DNA from: Anaerolineae bacterium
GTDB taxonomy: Bacteria > Chloroflexota > Anaerolineae > J036 > Brachytrichaceae
NCBI GenBank assembly: GCA_947476335.1
Contig: CANJQH010000026.1
Coordinates: forward strand, 1 to 39,650
Length of the DNA stretch: 39,650 nucleotides
Direction of reading: 5' to 3'
Part shown: piece by piece, positions 1 through 6,788 of the stretch
Layout of the letters: each line of letters begins with the position of its first letter
Position numbering within the stretch: the stretch's first letter is position 1
Made by a program: the position numbers and the translations under genes
Notes under the pieces: generated by a model
What the model was told of the DNA's origin: nothing
Seen by the model: the letters and a program-made list of their open reading frames with translations, nothing else
Database searches by the model: none

Positions 1-301
1 CATGCATTCGATGGCCGCATCTGAGTACGTCTTTGGCCGCCCAGGGCTCTCTGCCGACTGACCTTGCTCCCATGTTGTCAGCGCGTGCATGCTGATCTAC
101 ATCTGCAACCGCCCGCGATTGACCAGTGCTTTGTTATATTGAGACCAGTCGCGGGCACGTCTTTGGTTTGTGTTGTTTGTCACGATTCAAGCTTACTTGA
201 GCCGTGCCCTCGGCTACCCCTTTGTGCAACAACGCCCGACACAAGAGAAAACAAGAGAATATCTGTGAGGATTTTTCAGGCGTACATTTCACCCCTCATC
301 G
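1..301. other. Left-edge stretch without a recognisable gene
   Basis: Short open frames exist here, but none shows a recognisable domain or a convincing ribosome binding site. The stretch precedes a regulator pseudogene and may hold its old promoter. I see no hairpin, repeat or RNA gene. Confidence 0.4.
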
Positions 302-830
302 ATGCGCCAGACCATCCCCTTCCCACGCATCCGGCTTGTCGAGCGTCGCCGTCCGCTGCGTGCGCTCGATGACTGGCGCGAGCTGCCACTAATTCGCATC
401 ACCACACCAGCCAGCTTCGGAAAAACCACGCTGGCAGCCGCCTGGCTGGGGCAGATCACCGCGGCAACAAACGAAGCACACGTCCGTTGCATGGCAGTCG
501 CTGTCTTCCGAAGATGATTCGCGTGACGTACGGCTGGAACACCTGAGAGACGCGCTGAAGCAGCACATCATCCACATTTTCGATGACTGCCATCTTCTTC
601 ACAGCGCAGCCGCACTCGATGTGCTTCAAAAATTACTCGATTTAGTCGAAGCAGAGCTCCGCCTGGATCAAGATGAATTCGCTGATTGCGTTCATGGCAG
701 CGCACTCGAACATCTCGACGTCGCACAGTTGCAAAAAATCAAACGCCGCGCCGCCGGCTGGATCGCCGGCCTGCAAATTCTGTCGCTGGTGGCGTTGCGC
801 AAGTCCAACGCCAAACGTCCGATGGACGGC
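302..830 (+). pseudogene. Decayed MalT-like LuxR-family regulator (N-terminal ATPase remnant)
   Basis: The first 70 codons read as the start of a MalT-type STAND ATPase: a basic segment (RLVERRRPLRAL) followed by a P-loop-like ASFGKTT. The frame then breaks near position 515. In a second frame (about 522-780) come a Walker-B-like stretch (IIHIFDDCHLL) and the later motif RRAAGWIAGLQIL. Both segments align with the intact regulator at 35918-38566, where the corresponding motifs are ALDDLHLM and KRSGGWAAGLQLL. The region between them is shortened and the TPR and HTH parts are absent, so this is a remnant and not a domain protein. Its second frame runs without a stop into the acetamidase gene, which can mislead gene callers into a 410-residue fusion. 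The two proteins have the same N-terminal spacing (ten residues before RLV), which suggests a common family, though not necessarily a recent duplication. Confidence 0.75.
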
Positions 831-896
831 TGTGTGCGTTACATCTGTGATCGAAGAACGCTGGGGTGCATTAAACCCAAAATTCGAAATTCAGTC

Positions 897-908
897 TATC
901 CTTCGGGC
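897..908 (+). promoter_or_regulatory. Possible -10 element for a leaderless acetamidase mRNA
   Basis: TATCCT at 897-902 lies exactly six bases before the GTG at 909. Four other genes in the window share this geometry. No good -35 is visible, so the call rests mainly on the shared spacing. Confidence 0.35.
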
Positions 909-1853
909 GTGGCTGAACATCGCTTTATTCCTACTCGTTACTACAACACGATCGGTTCCCACGAGCCGGCATTTTCGATCGACAGCGGCGACACTGTTGT
1001 GATTTCCACATTGGATGCTTGGGGCCAGGACGAGGAAGTTCGTCATGCCGCCTCCGAGCCGAACCCGATGAGTGGCCCGATCTACGTGCGCGGCGCGGAG
1101 CGCGGCGACACGCTGGCGGTGCACATCGATCGCATCACCCCCAACCGCCGCATGGGCTGGGTGCGCACCCCATTGGCATACAACGTGGTCGACCCAGACT
1201 ATGTGCGCGAAATTCCGGTACGTTCGACTGCGCTTGGCCATTTCGATGTGGATATGAACGCCGGCACCGTCACATTGACGACGCCGAATCCGCGCATCGG
1301 TGGTCTGGTGTTGCCGGCGCGGCCGATGATCGGCTGCTTTGGCGTCGCGCCGGACGGTGGTGAGGCAATTTCCACCGCCACTTCCGGCCCGTACGGTGGC
1401 AACATGGACTACAACGGCTTCACCGCTGGCGTGACGGTTTATTTTCCGGTATTCGCTGACGGCGCGCTTTTTCACCTGGGTGACGTGCACGCGCGCCAAG
1501 GCGATGGAGAAATCTCAGGCACCGGCATCGAAATTTCGGCCGAAGTGGCGTTTACGGCTACGGTGATCCGCGGAAAGGCCATCGGCACAGTGCGCGGTGA
1601 GGATGAAACGCATATCTTTACTGTCGGAAATGCGCGCCCACTCGACCAGGCCGTGCAGCACGCGACGACCGAAATGGCGCGCTGGCTCGCCGCCGACTAT
1701 GGCCTCGACGGCCACGCGATCGGAGTGTTGATGGGGCAGTGCGTGCGCTACGACCTCGGCAATATTTTTGACCCTGCCTACACGATGGTGTGCCGCATGC
1801 CAAAGGCGGTGCTATCAAAAATTGCGGGTGCTGAATCTCCGGGGAGTGGCTAA
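909..1853 (+). CDS. Acetamidase/formamidase family amidohydrolase
   Basis: The product belongs to the FmdA/AmdA acetamidase-formamidase family, cytosolic enzymes that hydrolyse short amides to ammonia and a carboxylate. Recognition rests on an N-terminal RYYNTIGS...GDTVVISTLDA segment, GPIYVRGAERGDTLAVHI, the central NMDYNGF, and the hallmark HLGDVHARQGDGEISGTGIE. The 314 residues counted from the GTG at 909 match the short form of the family. The same frame is open back to 621, but the upstream part is a regulator remnant, so I chose the GTG just before the first family-like residues. A -10-like TATCCT lies six bases before it. No transporter or partner gene is adjacent, so the physiological amide is unknown. 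Family confident, start less so. Confidence 0.85.
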   Translation: MAEHRFIPTRYYNTIGSHEPAFSIDSGDTVVISTLDAWGQDEEVRHAASEPNPMSGPIYVRGAERGDTLAVHIDRITPNRRMGWVRTPLAYNVVDPDYVREIPVRSTALGHFDVDMNAGTVTLTTPNPRIGGLVLPARPMIGCFGVAPDGGEAISTATSGPYGGNMDYNGFTAGVTVYFPVFADGALFHLGDVHARQGDGEISGTGIEISAEVAFTATVIRGKAIGTVRGEDETHIFTVGNARPLDQAVQHATTEMARWLAADYGLDGHAIGVLMGQCVRYDLGNIFDPAYTMVCRMPKAVLSKIAGAESPGSG

Positions 1854-1934
1854 ACTCGACTACATGAACCCGCGAATCACGGCATATCTTTGAGTTTAGT
1901 CACTCCCAATCTCCGAACTCGGAACTTTTTCTCG

Positions 1935-1946
1935 TACAATCCGCAC
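1935..1946 (+). promoter_or_regulatory. Likely -10 element giving a leaderless SCP2 mRNA
   Basis: TACAAT at 1935-1940 is followed by six bases and then the ATG at 1947, which would put the transcript start on the start codon. No ribosome binding site is visible. A consensus -35 is not evident at 16-18 bp upstream. Confidence 0.4.
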
Positions 1947-2270
1947 ATGGCTGATGAACTCAAAGAACTTATGACGCAAATGGTTTCTCGTTTCAATCCG
2001 GTGGCGGCACAGGGAGTTGACGCGAAGTTTCAATTGAACGCAACCGGCACGGGTGGCGGCGTGTATACACTGGCAGTTGCGGGTGGGAAAGCGACGGTTC
2101 TGAACGGCCCAGCCGAGAATCCGGCGCTCGTAATCGACGTTGCCGTCGACGACTGGATTGCTGTGATGCGCGGCGAAATGGACGCCACGCACGCGTTCAT
2201 GACCGGCAAGCTGCGTGTGCAAGGCGATATGAGCCAGCTGCTGAAATTTCAGCAGATGTTTCGCCCGTAA
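1947..2270 (+). CDS. SCP2 sterol-binding-domain protein
   Basis: This is a 107-residue single-domain protein of the SCP2 type, a fold that binds lipids or other hydrophobic ligands in the cytosol. The sequence shows the usual features: an amphipathic N-terminal helix (MADELKELMTQMVSRF), a strand with FQLNATGTGGGVYTLAV, a NPALVIDVAVDDWIAVMRG segment, and a C-terminal GKLRVQGDMSQLLKFQQMF helix. I start it at 1947 and not at an upstream in-frame start near 1890, because family proteins begin at this helix and a -10-like TACAAT sits just before this ATG. It follows the acetamidase by 93 bp in the same direction, perhaps as a separate unit. The ligand cannot be inferred. Confidence 0.85.
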   Translation: MADELKELMTQMVSRFNPVAAQGVDAKFQLNATGTGGGVYTLAVAGGKATVLNGPAENPALVIDVAVDDWIAVMRGEMDATHAFMTGKLRVQGDMSQLLKFQQMFRP

Positions 2271-2636
2271 AGGCAGTATTTACGTCACCCCTGCCGCATC
2301 ATCCCTGCGCATCATCCCTGCGCATCATCCCTACGCATCATCCCTACGCATCATCCCTACGCATCATCCCTACGCATCATCCCTACGCATAGAGCGACGT
2401 AAGTAGTGGCAAATGCCGCAGTTGAGGCAGGGGTGTATCCGTCATTTTGGGCAAATTTATCAGTGGGCGCTGCTTTGGCAACGGCAGCGACACGACGCGT
2501 CAGTCAGATTTCGCCCCTTTTGGCGAATGCACCCGTGCGGTTGATGCATCGCATATTTCTTGTAGTGACTCAGCGGGCCATGAGTACCACTTTGATTGAA
2601 CCCGTCTCGCTCTTCAGTTCTGACTATCTACTATCA
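2271..2636. other. Intergenic stretch with a 13-bp tandem array
   Basis: This 366-bp gap lies between two converging genes. Its left part is the tandem array at 2297-2387. The remainder (2388-2636) has no open frame with recognisable features, and no strong hairpin or promoter was seen. Confidence 0.5.
2297..2387. repeat. Seven tandem copies of a 13-bp unit (CATCATCCCTACG)
   Basis: The unit is repeated seven times head to tail. The first two copies read CATCATCCCTGCG and the last five are identical CATCATCCCTACG. There are no spacers, so it is a minisatellite and not a CRISPR array. It begins 27 bp after the SCP2 stop codon. Confidence 0.95.
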
Positions 2637-3083
2637 CTACTCACCATCCCACTTCTCATACCGCCGCACACCCTCTTCCTCCTCCATCAGCGCGAACCCG
2701 AGCGACTCGTACAGCGCGACTGCCTCGCCCATGGCCTCCAGCGTCTCCAGCCGCACCTGTGCATAGCCTGCCCGCCGCGCCTGCGCCAGCGCCTCGACCA
2801 CCAGCGCCCGCCCGTAACCACGGCCACGCTCACTCGGCCGCACGTAGACGCGCCGCAGCTCGGCTGCGCCGTCGCCCGCCGGCCGCAGCGACGCCGTCCC
2901 TGCCACCCGCGTCTCGCCCAGCAGCATCAAAACCACGCCGCCCGGCGACGCATACTCTCCCGGAAGCTGCACGAGCTCCGCATCGAAGGAGTCGAATCAC
3001 CCACACGCACCGGTCAGGCCGGCACGATGCTCCACCTCAGCGCGGTATTCACGCCACAGCAGGCGAATCTGCTCGAATTGCAT
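2637..3083 (-). pseudogene. GNAT N-acetyltransferase interrupted by an in-frame TGA
   Basis: The C-terminal 111 codons encode a clear GNAT acetyltransferase: ELRRVYVRPSERGRGYGRAL is the acetyl-CoA-binding strand and Q/RxxGxG/A loop, followed by a LETLEAMGEAVALYESLGF segment. Family members are usually about 150 residues. The missing N-terminus is present upstream in the same frame, from an ATG at 3083 (EQIRLLWREYRAEVEHRAGL), but a TGA at 2997-2999 separates the two parts, just before FDSFDAELVQLPGEY. Either the gene is inactivated, or a shortened protein starts at the GTG at 2972, or the stop is a sequence error. UGA recoding is unlikely, because other genes here use TGA as a normal stop. Substrate unknown. 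Confidence 0.7.
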
Positions 3084-3180
3084 GTCGGATCGGGCGGGAA
3101 TAAGAAGCATGGGGTAGAGAGTAATCATTTTAGACTGCTGACCGTGTCTTGAACACTTTTCCAGAGTATTCTCTCTATTC

Positions 3181-3292
3181 GTAACTACTCAGGCCAGCCA
3201 TTTTTCCAACGCGAAACACACCATTCTCTCCCCCTTCGGGGGAGAGAATGGTGTGTTTCGCGGGAAATACTGATTTGGGCTTGAGTAGTTAC
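3181..3292 (+). mobile_element. A element copy 1 (112-bp palindromic MITE)
   Basis: It begins GTAACTACTCAGGCC and ends with its near-perfect inverse. The internal hairpin has 24-bp arms (3211-3234 and 3239-3262) around a TTCG loop. It is flanked by perfect 8-bp duplications, CTCTATTC at 3173-3180 and 3293-3300. Its right end is 26 bp upstream of the epimerase start codon. Confidence 0.93.
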
Positions 3293-3318
3293 CTCTATTC
3301 TGACTCTCTATTCTTCCC

Positions 3319-4236
3319 ATGCATGTTCTCATCACCGGCGGCGCCGGCTTCATCGGTTCACACTCAGCCAACGTGTTGCTCGCGGCCGGACACTCCGTGC
3401 GCGCGTTTGACAACTTATCCACAGGGAATGTGGATAACCTGGCCGGCAAATCGGTCGAGCTCGTACAGGGCGATCTGCGCGATGCCGACGCGGTCGCGCG
3501 CGCCGTCGACGGCATCGACGCGGTGCTGCATTTGGCAGCGCTCGTCAGCGTGCCGCTGTCGGTGCGCATGCCGCTCGAAACTTTCGCCATCAACACCACG
3601 GGAACCGCGCATGTGCTCGAAGCCGCACGCCTCTCACCGCGCAAGCCACGCGTAGTGCTTGCCTCCACCAGCGCCATCTTCGGCGACCTGCCGGGCTGCA
3701 AGGACGAATCGTCGCCGCTCGCGCCGCTGGTTCCCTACGCCACCAGCAAACTCATGGCCGAAGAGCTGATCTCGGTCTACGCGCGCAGCTACGATCTGCC
3801 CGTCGTGCGCCTGCGCTATTTCAACGTCTATGGGCCGCGCCAGCGTGCCGATTCGCACTACAGCGGCGTGCTGGCAAAATGGACTGCCGCCGCCCGCGCC
3901 GGCGACGAATGCGTCGTCTTCGGCGACGGCGAACAAACGCGCGATTTCGTGCACGTCCGCGACGTGGCGCAGGCCAATCTCGCCGCCCTCACCGACCCAC
4001 TCCCCACACCCGATCCGCTCTTCGTCGTCGCCACCGGCGCTTCCGTCACACTGAACGAAGTGCTAGCCGAACTCGGCCGCGCCACCGGTGCGCCCCTGCG
4101 CGTGCGACACGCCGCCCCGCGCGCCGGCGACATCATGCACTCCTCGGCCGATTCGACGCGGCTGCAACGCACATTCGGCTGGGCGCCGCGCGTGTCGCTC
4201 GCGGAAGGGCTGAAGGAATTCAGATTTGAGATTTGA
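3319..4236 (+). CDS. NAD-dependent sugar-nucleotide epimerase/dehydratase (GalE/WbpP-like)
   Basis: This 305-residue protein is an extended short-chain dehydrogenase of the sugar-nucleotide epimerase group. It shows the NAD-binding GGAGFIGSH at residues 7-15, the conserved DNLSTG loop, HLAALVSVPLSV in place of the usual HLAA...V segment, an ASTSAIFGD strand supplying the catalytic Ser/Thr, and the YATSK catalytic Tyr-Lys pair. RYFNVYGPRQ and GDGEQTRDFVHVRDVA complete the pattern. The most likely reaction is C4 epimerisation of a UDP-hexose or UDP-HexNAc for surface polysaccharide, but the substrate cannot be read from sequence. No glycosyltransferase gene is adjacent. The last codons (FRFEI) run into low-complexity AGATTTGAGATTT DNA. 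An A element ends 26 bp upstream, and there is no obvious Shine-Dalgarno. It converges with dnaA. Confidence 0.88.
   Translation: MHVLITGGAGFIGSHSANVLLAAGHSVRAFDNLSTGNVDNLAGKSVELVQGDLRDADAVARAVDGIDAVLHLAALVSVPLSVRMPLETFAINTTGTAHVLEAARLSPRKPRVVLASTSAIFGDLPGCKDESSPLAPLVPYATSKLMAEELISVYARSYDLPVVRLRYFNVYGPRQRADSHYSGVLAKWTAAARAGDECVVFGDGEQTRDFVHVRDVAQANLAALTDPLPTPDPLFVVATGASVTLNEVLAELGRATGAPLRVRHAAPRAGDIMHSSADSTRLQRTFGWAPRVSLAEGLKEFRFEI
3415..3437. promoter_or_regulatory. Inverted pair of consensus DnaA boxes inside the epimerase gene
   Basis: TTATCCACA at 3415-3423 and TGTGGATAA at 3429-3437 are both perfect DnaA-box consensus sequences, facing each other across five bases. They encode the NLST and VDN parts of the conserved DNLSTG loop, so coincidence is possible. 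They lie about 2.4 kb from the dnaA start. Confidence 0.45.
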
Positions 4237-4242
4237 GATTTC

Positions 4243-4355
4243 ATAACTACTCAGGCCTACGTCGATGTGTCCCGCGAAACACACTGTTCTCTCCCCCTTC
4301 GGGGGAGAGAACAGTGTGTTTCGCGGGAAATACTGATTTGGGCCTGAGTAGTTAC
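4243..4355 (+). mobile_element. A element copy 2
   Basis: The left end has A instead of the first G, and the segment after the left terminal repeat has diverged. The right half is typical. The hairpin reads CTGTTCTCT on one arm and AGAGAACAG on the other, so the change is paired. A 6-bp GATTTC flanks both ends (4237-4242 and 4356-4361). The element fills the gap between the converging epimerase and dnaA genes. Confidence 0.9.
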
Positions 4356-4387
4356 GATTTCGTCAATCTAAAATCTAAAATTCTTCC

Positions 4388-5857
4388 TCACGGTTTCACA
4401 TTCAAATACAGCTGCTCACGCAAGCTCATCACATCGCGACGCAGCTTCTCCTCGGTTTCGAGGCGGTTCTTCACGCGCTCGACGCCGTGCAGGATCGTCG
4501 TGTGATCACGGCCGCCAAGCAGCCCGCCAATTTCAGGCAGCGAAGCTTCCGTCTCCTGGCGAATCAGGTACATCGCCAGCTGGCGCGGTTGCACCAGCTC
4601 CTTGTTGCGCGAAGGCGACACCATTTCGGGCACAGAAATGTTGTAATACTTCGCCACGGTCTCGATCACCTGCGACGGGGTGATGTGCGAACGCTTGCCG
4701 ACCAGATCGACCAGCGAATCGCGCGCAGTCTGCACACTGATCTGGCGGCCGGTCATTTCGGCGGTGGCGATTAGACGCGTGAGTGCTCCTTCGAGTTCGC
4801 GCACGTTGCTCTGCACCTGTTTGGCGACGAATTCGATGACATCCATCGGCACTTCAGCACCGATGGCGGAGACCTTTTGCAGCAAAATCGCGATGCGCGT
4901 CTCGAGATCGGGTGGCGCAATATCAGTCATCAAGCCCCATTCGAAACGGCTGCGCAGGCGATCTTCGAGCGTCACCATCATCTTTGGCGCCCGGTCACTG
5001 GTGACGACCAGCTGTTTGTTGGCGCCGTGCAGGGCGTTGAACGTGTGGAAGAATTCCTCCTGCGTGGATTCCTTGCCGGCGATGAATTGCACGTCATCCA
5101 TCAAAAGCACGTCGACGCTGCGATATTTGGCACGAAACGCCTCCTGCGACTGACCACGAATGGATGCGATCAGCTCATTCGTGAAGGTTTCGCTGGTGAC
5201 GTAACGTACCGTCATGCCGCGCCGGCGCGCCGAATGGCCGATGGCGTGCAGCAGATGAGTTTTCCCCAGGCCGGAGCCGCCGTACAGAAAAAGCGGGTTG
5301 TAGCGCGACGCCGGCGCCTCGGCCACAGCCGAAGCCGCTGCATGCGCCATGCGGTTGCCAGAACCGACGATGAATGCCTCGAACACATAGTGCGGATTCA
5401 ACCCGTCCACCGGCGGCAGATACTGCACAACAGGCAGCGGCGCGACCGGAGCCGGCACAGTTGAAACCTGCACAGGTGCAGCAACGGGTGCAGGTAGCAG
5501 GGTGGAAAGCGGTGCTACGGGCGGCGCTACGACGGGCGGGCGCGGCGGCGAAACCACGACGCGTGCCGGTGCCGAGCGATCAGAAACCACCGCATTCGAC
5601 AATGCCCCGCTCTGCGAAATCACCGCGAACGAAACTTCGACGGCGCAGCCCATACGCTCCGCCAGCATACGGCGAATCTCCGCACGCTTGCGATGCTCGA
5701 TCCACTCTTTTACGTATCCATTGAAAACGCCGATGATGAAATGGCCATCTTCGTACGCAACAAGGCGCGCGCTCTTCAGCCACGTGACAACGCTGCTCTT
5801 TCCCATCGTAAGCTCGACTTCGCCGAGCACTGCCTGCCACGCATCTTCCGGTCGCAT
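4388..5857 (-). CDS. dnaA: Chromosomal replication initiator DnaA
   Basis: DnaA is the AAA+ ATPase that binds DnaA boxes and opens the replication origin. The 489-residue protein has domain I at about 1-85, a Pro/Ala/Val-rich linker (domain II, about 95-150), an AAA+ core with Walker A GGSGLGKT at 193-200 and Walker B LLMDD at 251-255, and a C-terminal DNA-binding domain with the signature RDHTTILHGVERV at 450-462. I chose the ATG at 5857 over an in-frame start at 5911, because it opens directly into domain I (MRPEDAW) and has GAGGA a few bases upstream. dnaN does not follow; the gene converges with the epimerase across an A element. Its upstream region contains another A element (5938-6049) and then a cluster of DnaA boxes. 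A TACAAT on the minus strand at 6054-6059 could be the -10 of its promoter. If so, the transcript would carry the whole A hairpin in its leader. Confidence 0.97.
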   Translation of the reverse strand: MRPEDAWQAVLGEVELTMGKSSVVTWLKSARLVAYEDGHFIIGVFNGYVKEWIEHRKRAEIRRMLAERMGCAVEVSFAVISQSGALSNAVVSDRSAPARVVVSPPRPPVVAPPVAPLSTLLPAPVAAPVQVSTVPAPVAPLPVVQYLPPVDGLNPHYVFEAFIVGSGNRMAHAAASAVAEAPASRYNPLFLYGGSGLGKTHLLHAIGHSARRRGMTVRYVTSETFTNELIASIRGQSQEAFRAKYRSVDVLLMDDVQFIAGKESTQEEFFHTFNALHGANKQLVVTSDRAPKMMVTLEDRLRSRFEWGLMTDIAPPDLETRIAILLQKVSAIGAEVPMDVIEFVAKQVQSNVRELEGALTRLIATAEMTGRQISVQTARDSLVDLVGKRSHITPSQVIETVAKYYNISVPEMVSPSRNKELVQPRQLAMYLIRQETEASLPEIGGLLGGRDHTTILHGVERVKNRLETEEKLRRDVMSLREQLYLNVKP

Positions 5858-5937
5858 GATTTCCTCGCACCGACAAAAGCGCTGGTCCAAAACGCTGTTG
5901 CGCCTCGTCACCAGTCGTCTGTCGAATGGGTAAATTG

Positions 5938-6049
5938 GTAACTACTCAGGCCAGCTATTTTTCCAACGCGAAACACACTATTCTCTCCCCCTTCGGGGGA
6001 GAGAATAGTGTGTTTCGCGGGAAATACTGATTTGGGCCTGAGTAGTTAC
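5938..6049 (+). mobile_element. A element copy 3, upstream of dnaA
   Basis: An intact 112-bp copy with the 15-bp terminal repeats, TTCG loop and CTATTCTCT-type stem. It is flanked by perfect 8-bp duplications, GTAAATTG at 5930-5937 and 6050-6057. It lies between the dnaA start codon and the DnaA boxes. Confidence 0.95.
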
Positions 6050-6154
6050 GTAAATTGTACCTACCCCCGCAGGCTTCGCTCGAATTTCTCTCGCTCAAGA
6101 CTCACACACAAATAAAAACCCGGCTTGGCGCCCCGCAGAGGTAGAAAACTTAAG

Positions 6155-6212
6155 AAATCCACAGCCTGCCTGTGGATAACTCTGTGGATAACTCTGCAAT
6201 GCGTGTGGATAA
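6155..6212. promoter_or_regulatory. DnaA-box cluster, candidate replication origin
   Basis: Three perfect boxes TGTGGATAA lie in the same orientation at 6171-6179, 6183-6191 and 6204-6212. A 7/9 match in the opposite orientation (AAATCCACA) is at 6155-6163. The cluster is in the divergent gap between dnaA and the yceD-sigma operon, a usual place for an origin or for dnaA autoregulation. A strongly AT-rich unwinding element is not obvious. Confidence 0.6.
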
Positions 6213-6223
6213 GCTGTTCATGG

Positions 6224-6259
6224 TTGACTTCACTTTCCCGAACGTGCTACCATGCCAAC
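6224..6259 (+). promoter_or_regulatory. Sigma70-type promoter of the yceD-sigma operon, apparently leaderless
   Basis: The -35 TTGACT (6224-6229) and -10 TACCAT (6248-6253) are separated by 18 bp. A TG two bases before the -10 gives an extended form. The start ATG at 6260 is six bases after the -10, so transcription would begin at the start codon. The DnaA boxes end 11 bp before the -35, so DnaA binding could influence this promoter. Confidence 0.65.
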
Positions 6260-6757
6260 ATGCGCTTCCGACTGCACAAGCTGGTGTCCGGCCCGGTCGG
6301 CAAGACGCAGCACGAAATTTTGAACATCGGCCCTACCCGATTCGACGAAGATCTTTGTGTTGCGTACCTGCGCGGCCCCATCGAATTTGTACGAATCAAC
6401 GATTCTGTACTCGTCAGCGGCCGCGTCCAAACAACGACGACCGTACAATGCGTCCGTTCGCTGGAGGATTTCGAGATGCTCATCGCCATCGAATTCAAGG
6501 GCATCGCCTATGCATTGCCAGGTGCGCAAGTCGACGAGGTGGATGAAGCCGACAGGCTCGTCGCCGACGACGGCTGGCTGGACCTGACAGAAATGCTGCG
6601 CGAAGAAATTGTCATGGCGATACCGATCAATCCAATCAGTCCGCGCTATAGTGATACCGCGTTGGCGGCCCTGCCGGATGAAGTGAAGCTTGACGACGAA
6701 GATCGCGACTGGCTCACGGTGCGCTGGAAAACGCAAAACAGAAATTCACAGGACTAA
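6260..6757 (+). CDS. yceD: YceD/DUF177 family protein
   Basis: This 165-residue protein fits the DUF177/YceD family, linked in other bacteria to 23S rRNA accumulation and usually encoded next to rpmF. Visible family features are the N-terminal MRFRLHKLVSGPVGKTQHEIL, a central VSGRVQTTTTVQCVRSLEDFEM segment and an acidic C-terminal part (DLTEMLREEIVMAIPINPI). The two cysteines often found near the C-terminus of related proteins are not evident, and rpmF does not follow; the primary sigma factor gene does, 31 bp downstream in the same transcription unit. I chose the ATG at 6260 because upstream in-frame codons overlap the DnaA boxes and the promoter, and the -10 sits six bases before this ATG. 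The family assignment is from overall pattern and length. Confidence 0.75.
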   Translation: MRFRLHKLVSGPVGKTQHEILNIGPTRFDEDLCVAYLRGPIEFVRINDSVLVSGRVQTTTTVQCVRSLEDFEMLIAIEFKGIAYALPGAQVDEVDEADRLVADDGWLDLTEMLREEIVMAIPINPISPRYSDTALAALPDEVKLDDEDRDWLTVRWKTQNRNSQD

Positions 6758-6788
6758 CACCAGCCCGATAGGAACAGAGGTTAATAGG

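Noticed and set aside
2297-2387. CRISPR-like array
   Set aside because: The 13-bp units follow each other without spacers and no cas gene is near.
2997-2999. TGA as a recoded codon (selenocysteine or tryptophan)
   Set aside because: No downstream selenocysteine element was recognised, and TGA ends several intact genes in the window.
6125-6259. Upstream start for the YceD-like protein
   Set aside because: These codons would cover the DnaA boxes and a good promoter, and the residues do not resemble the family.
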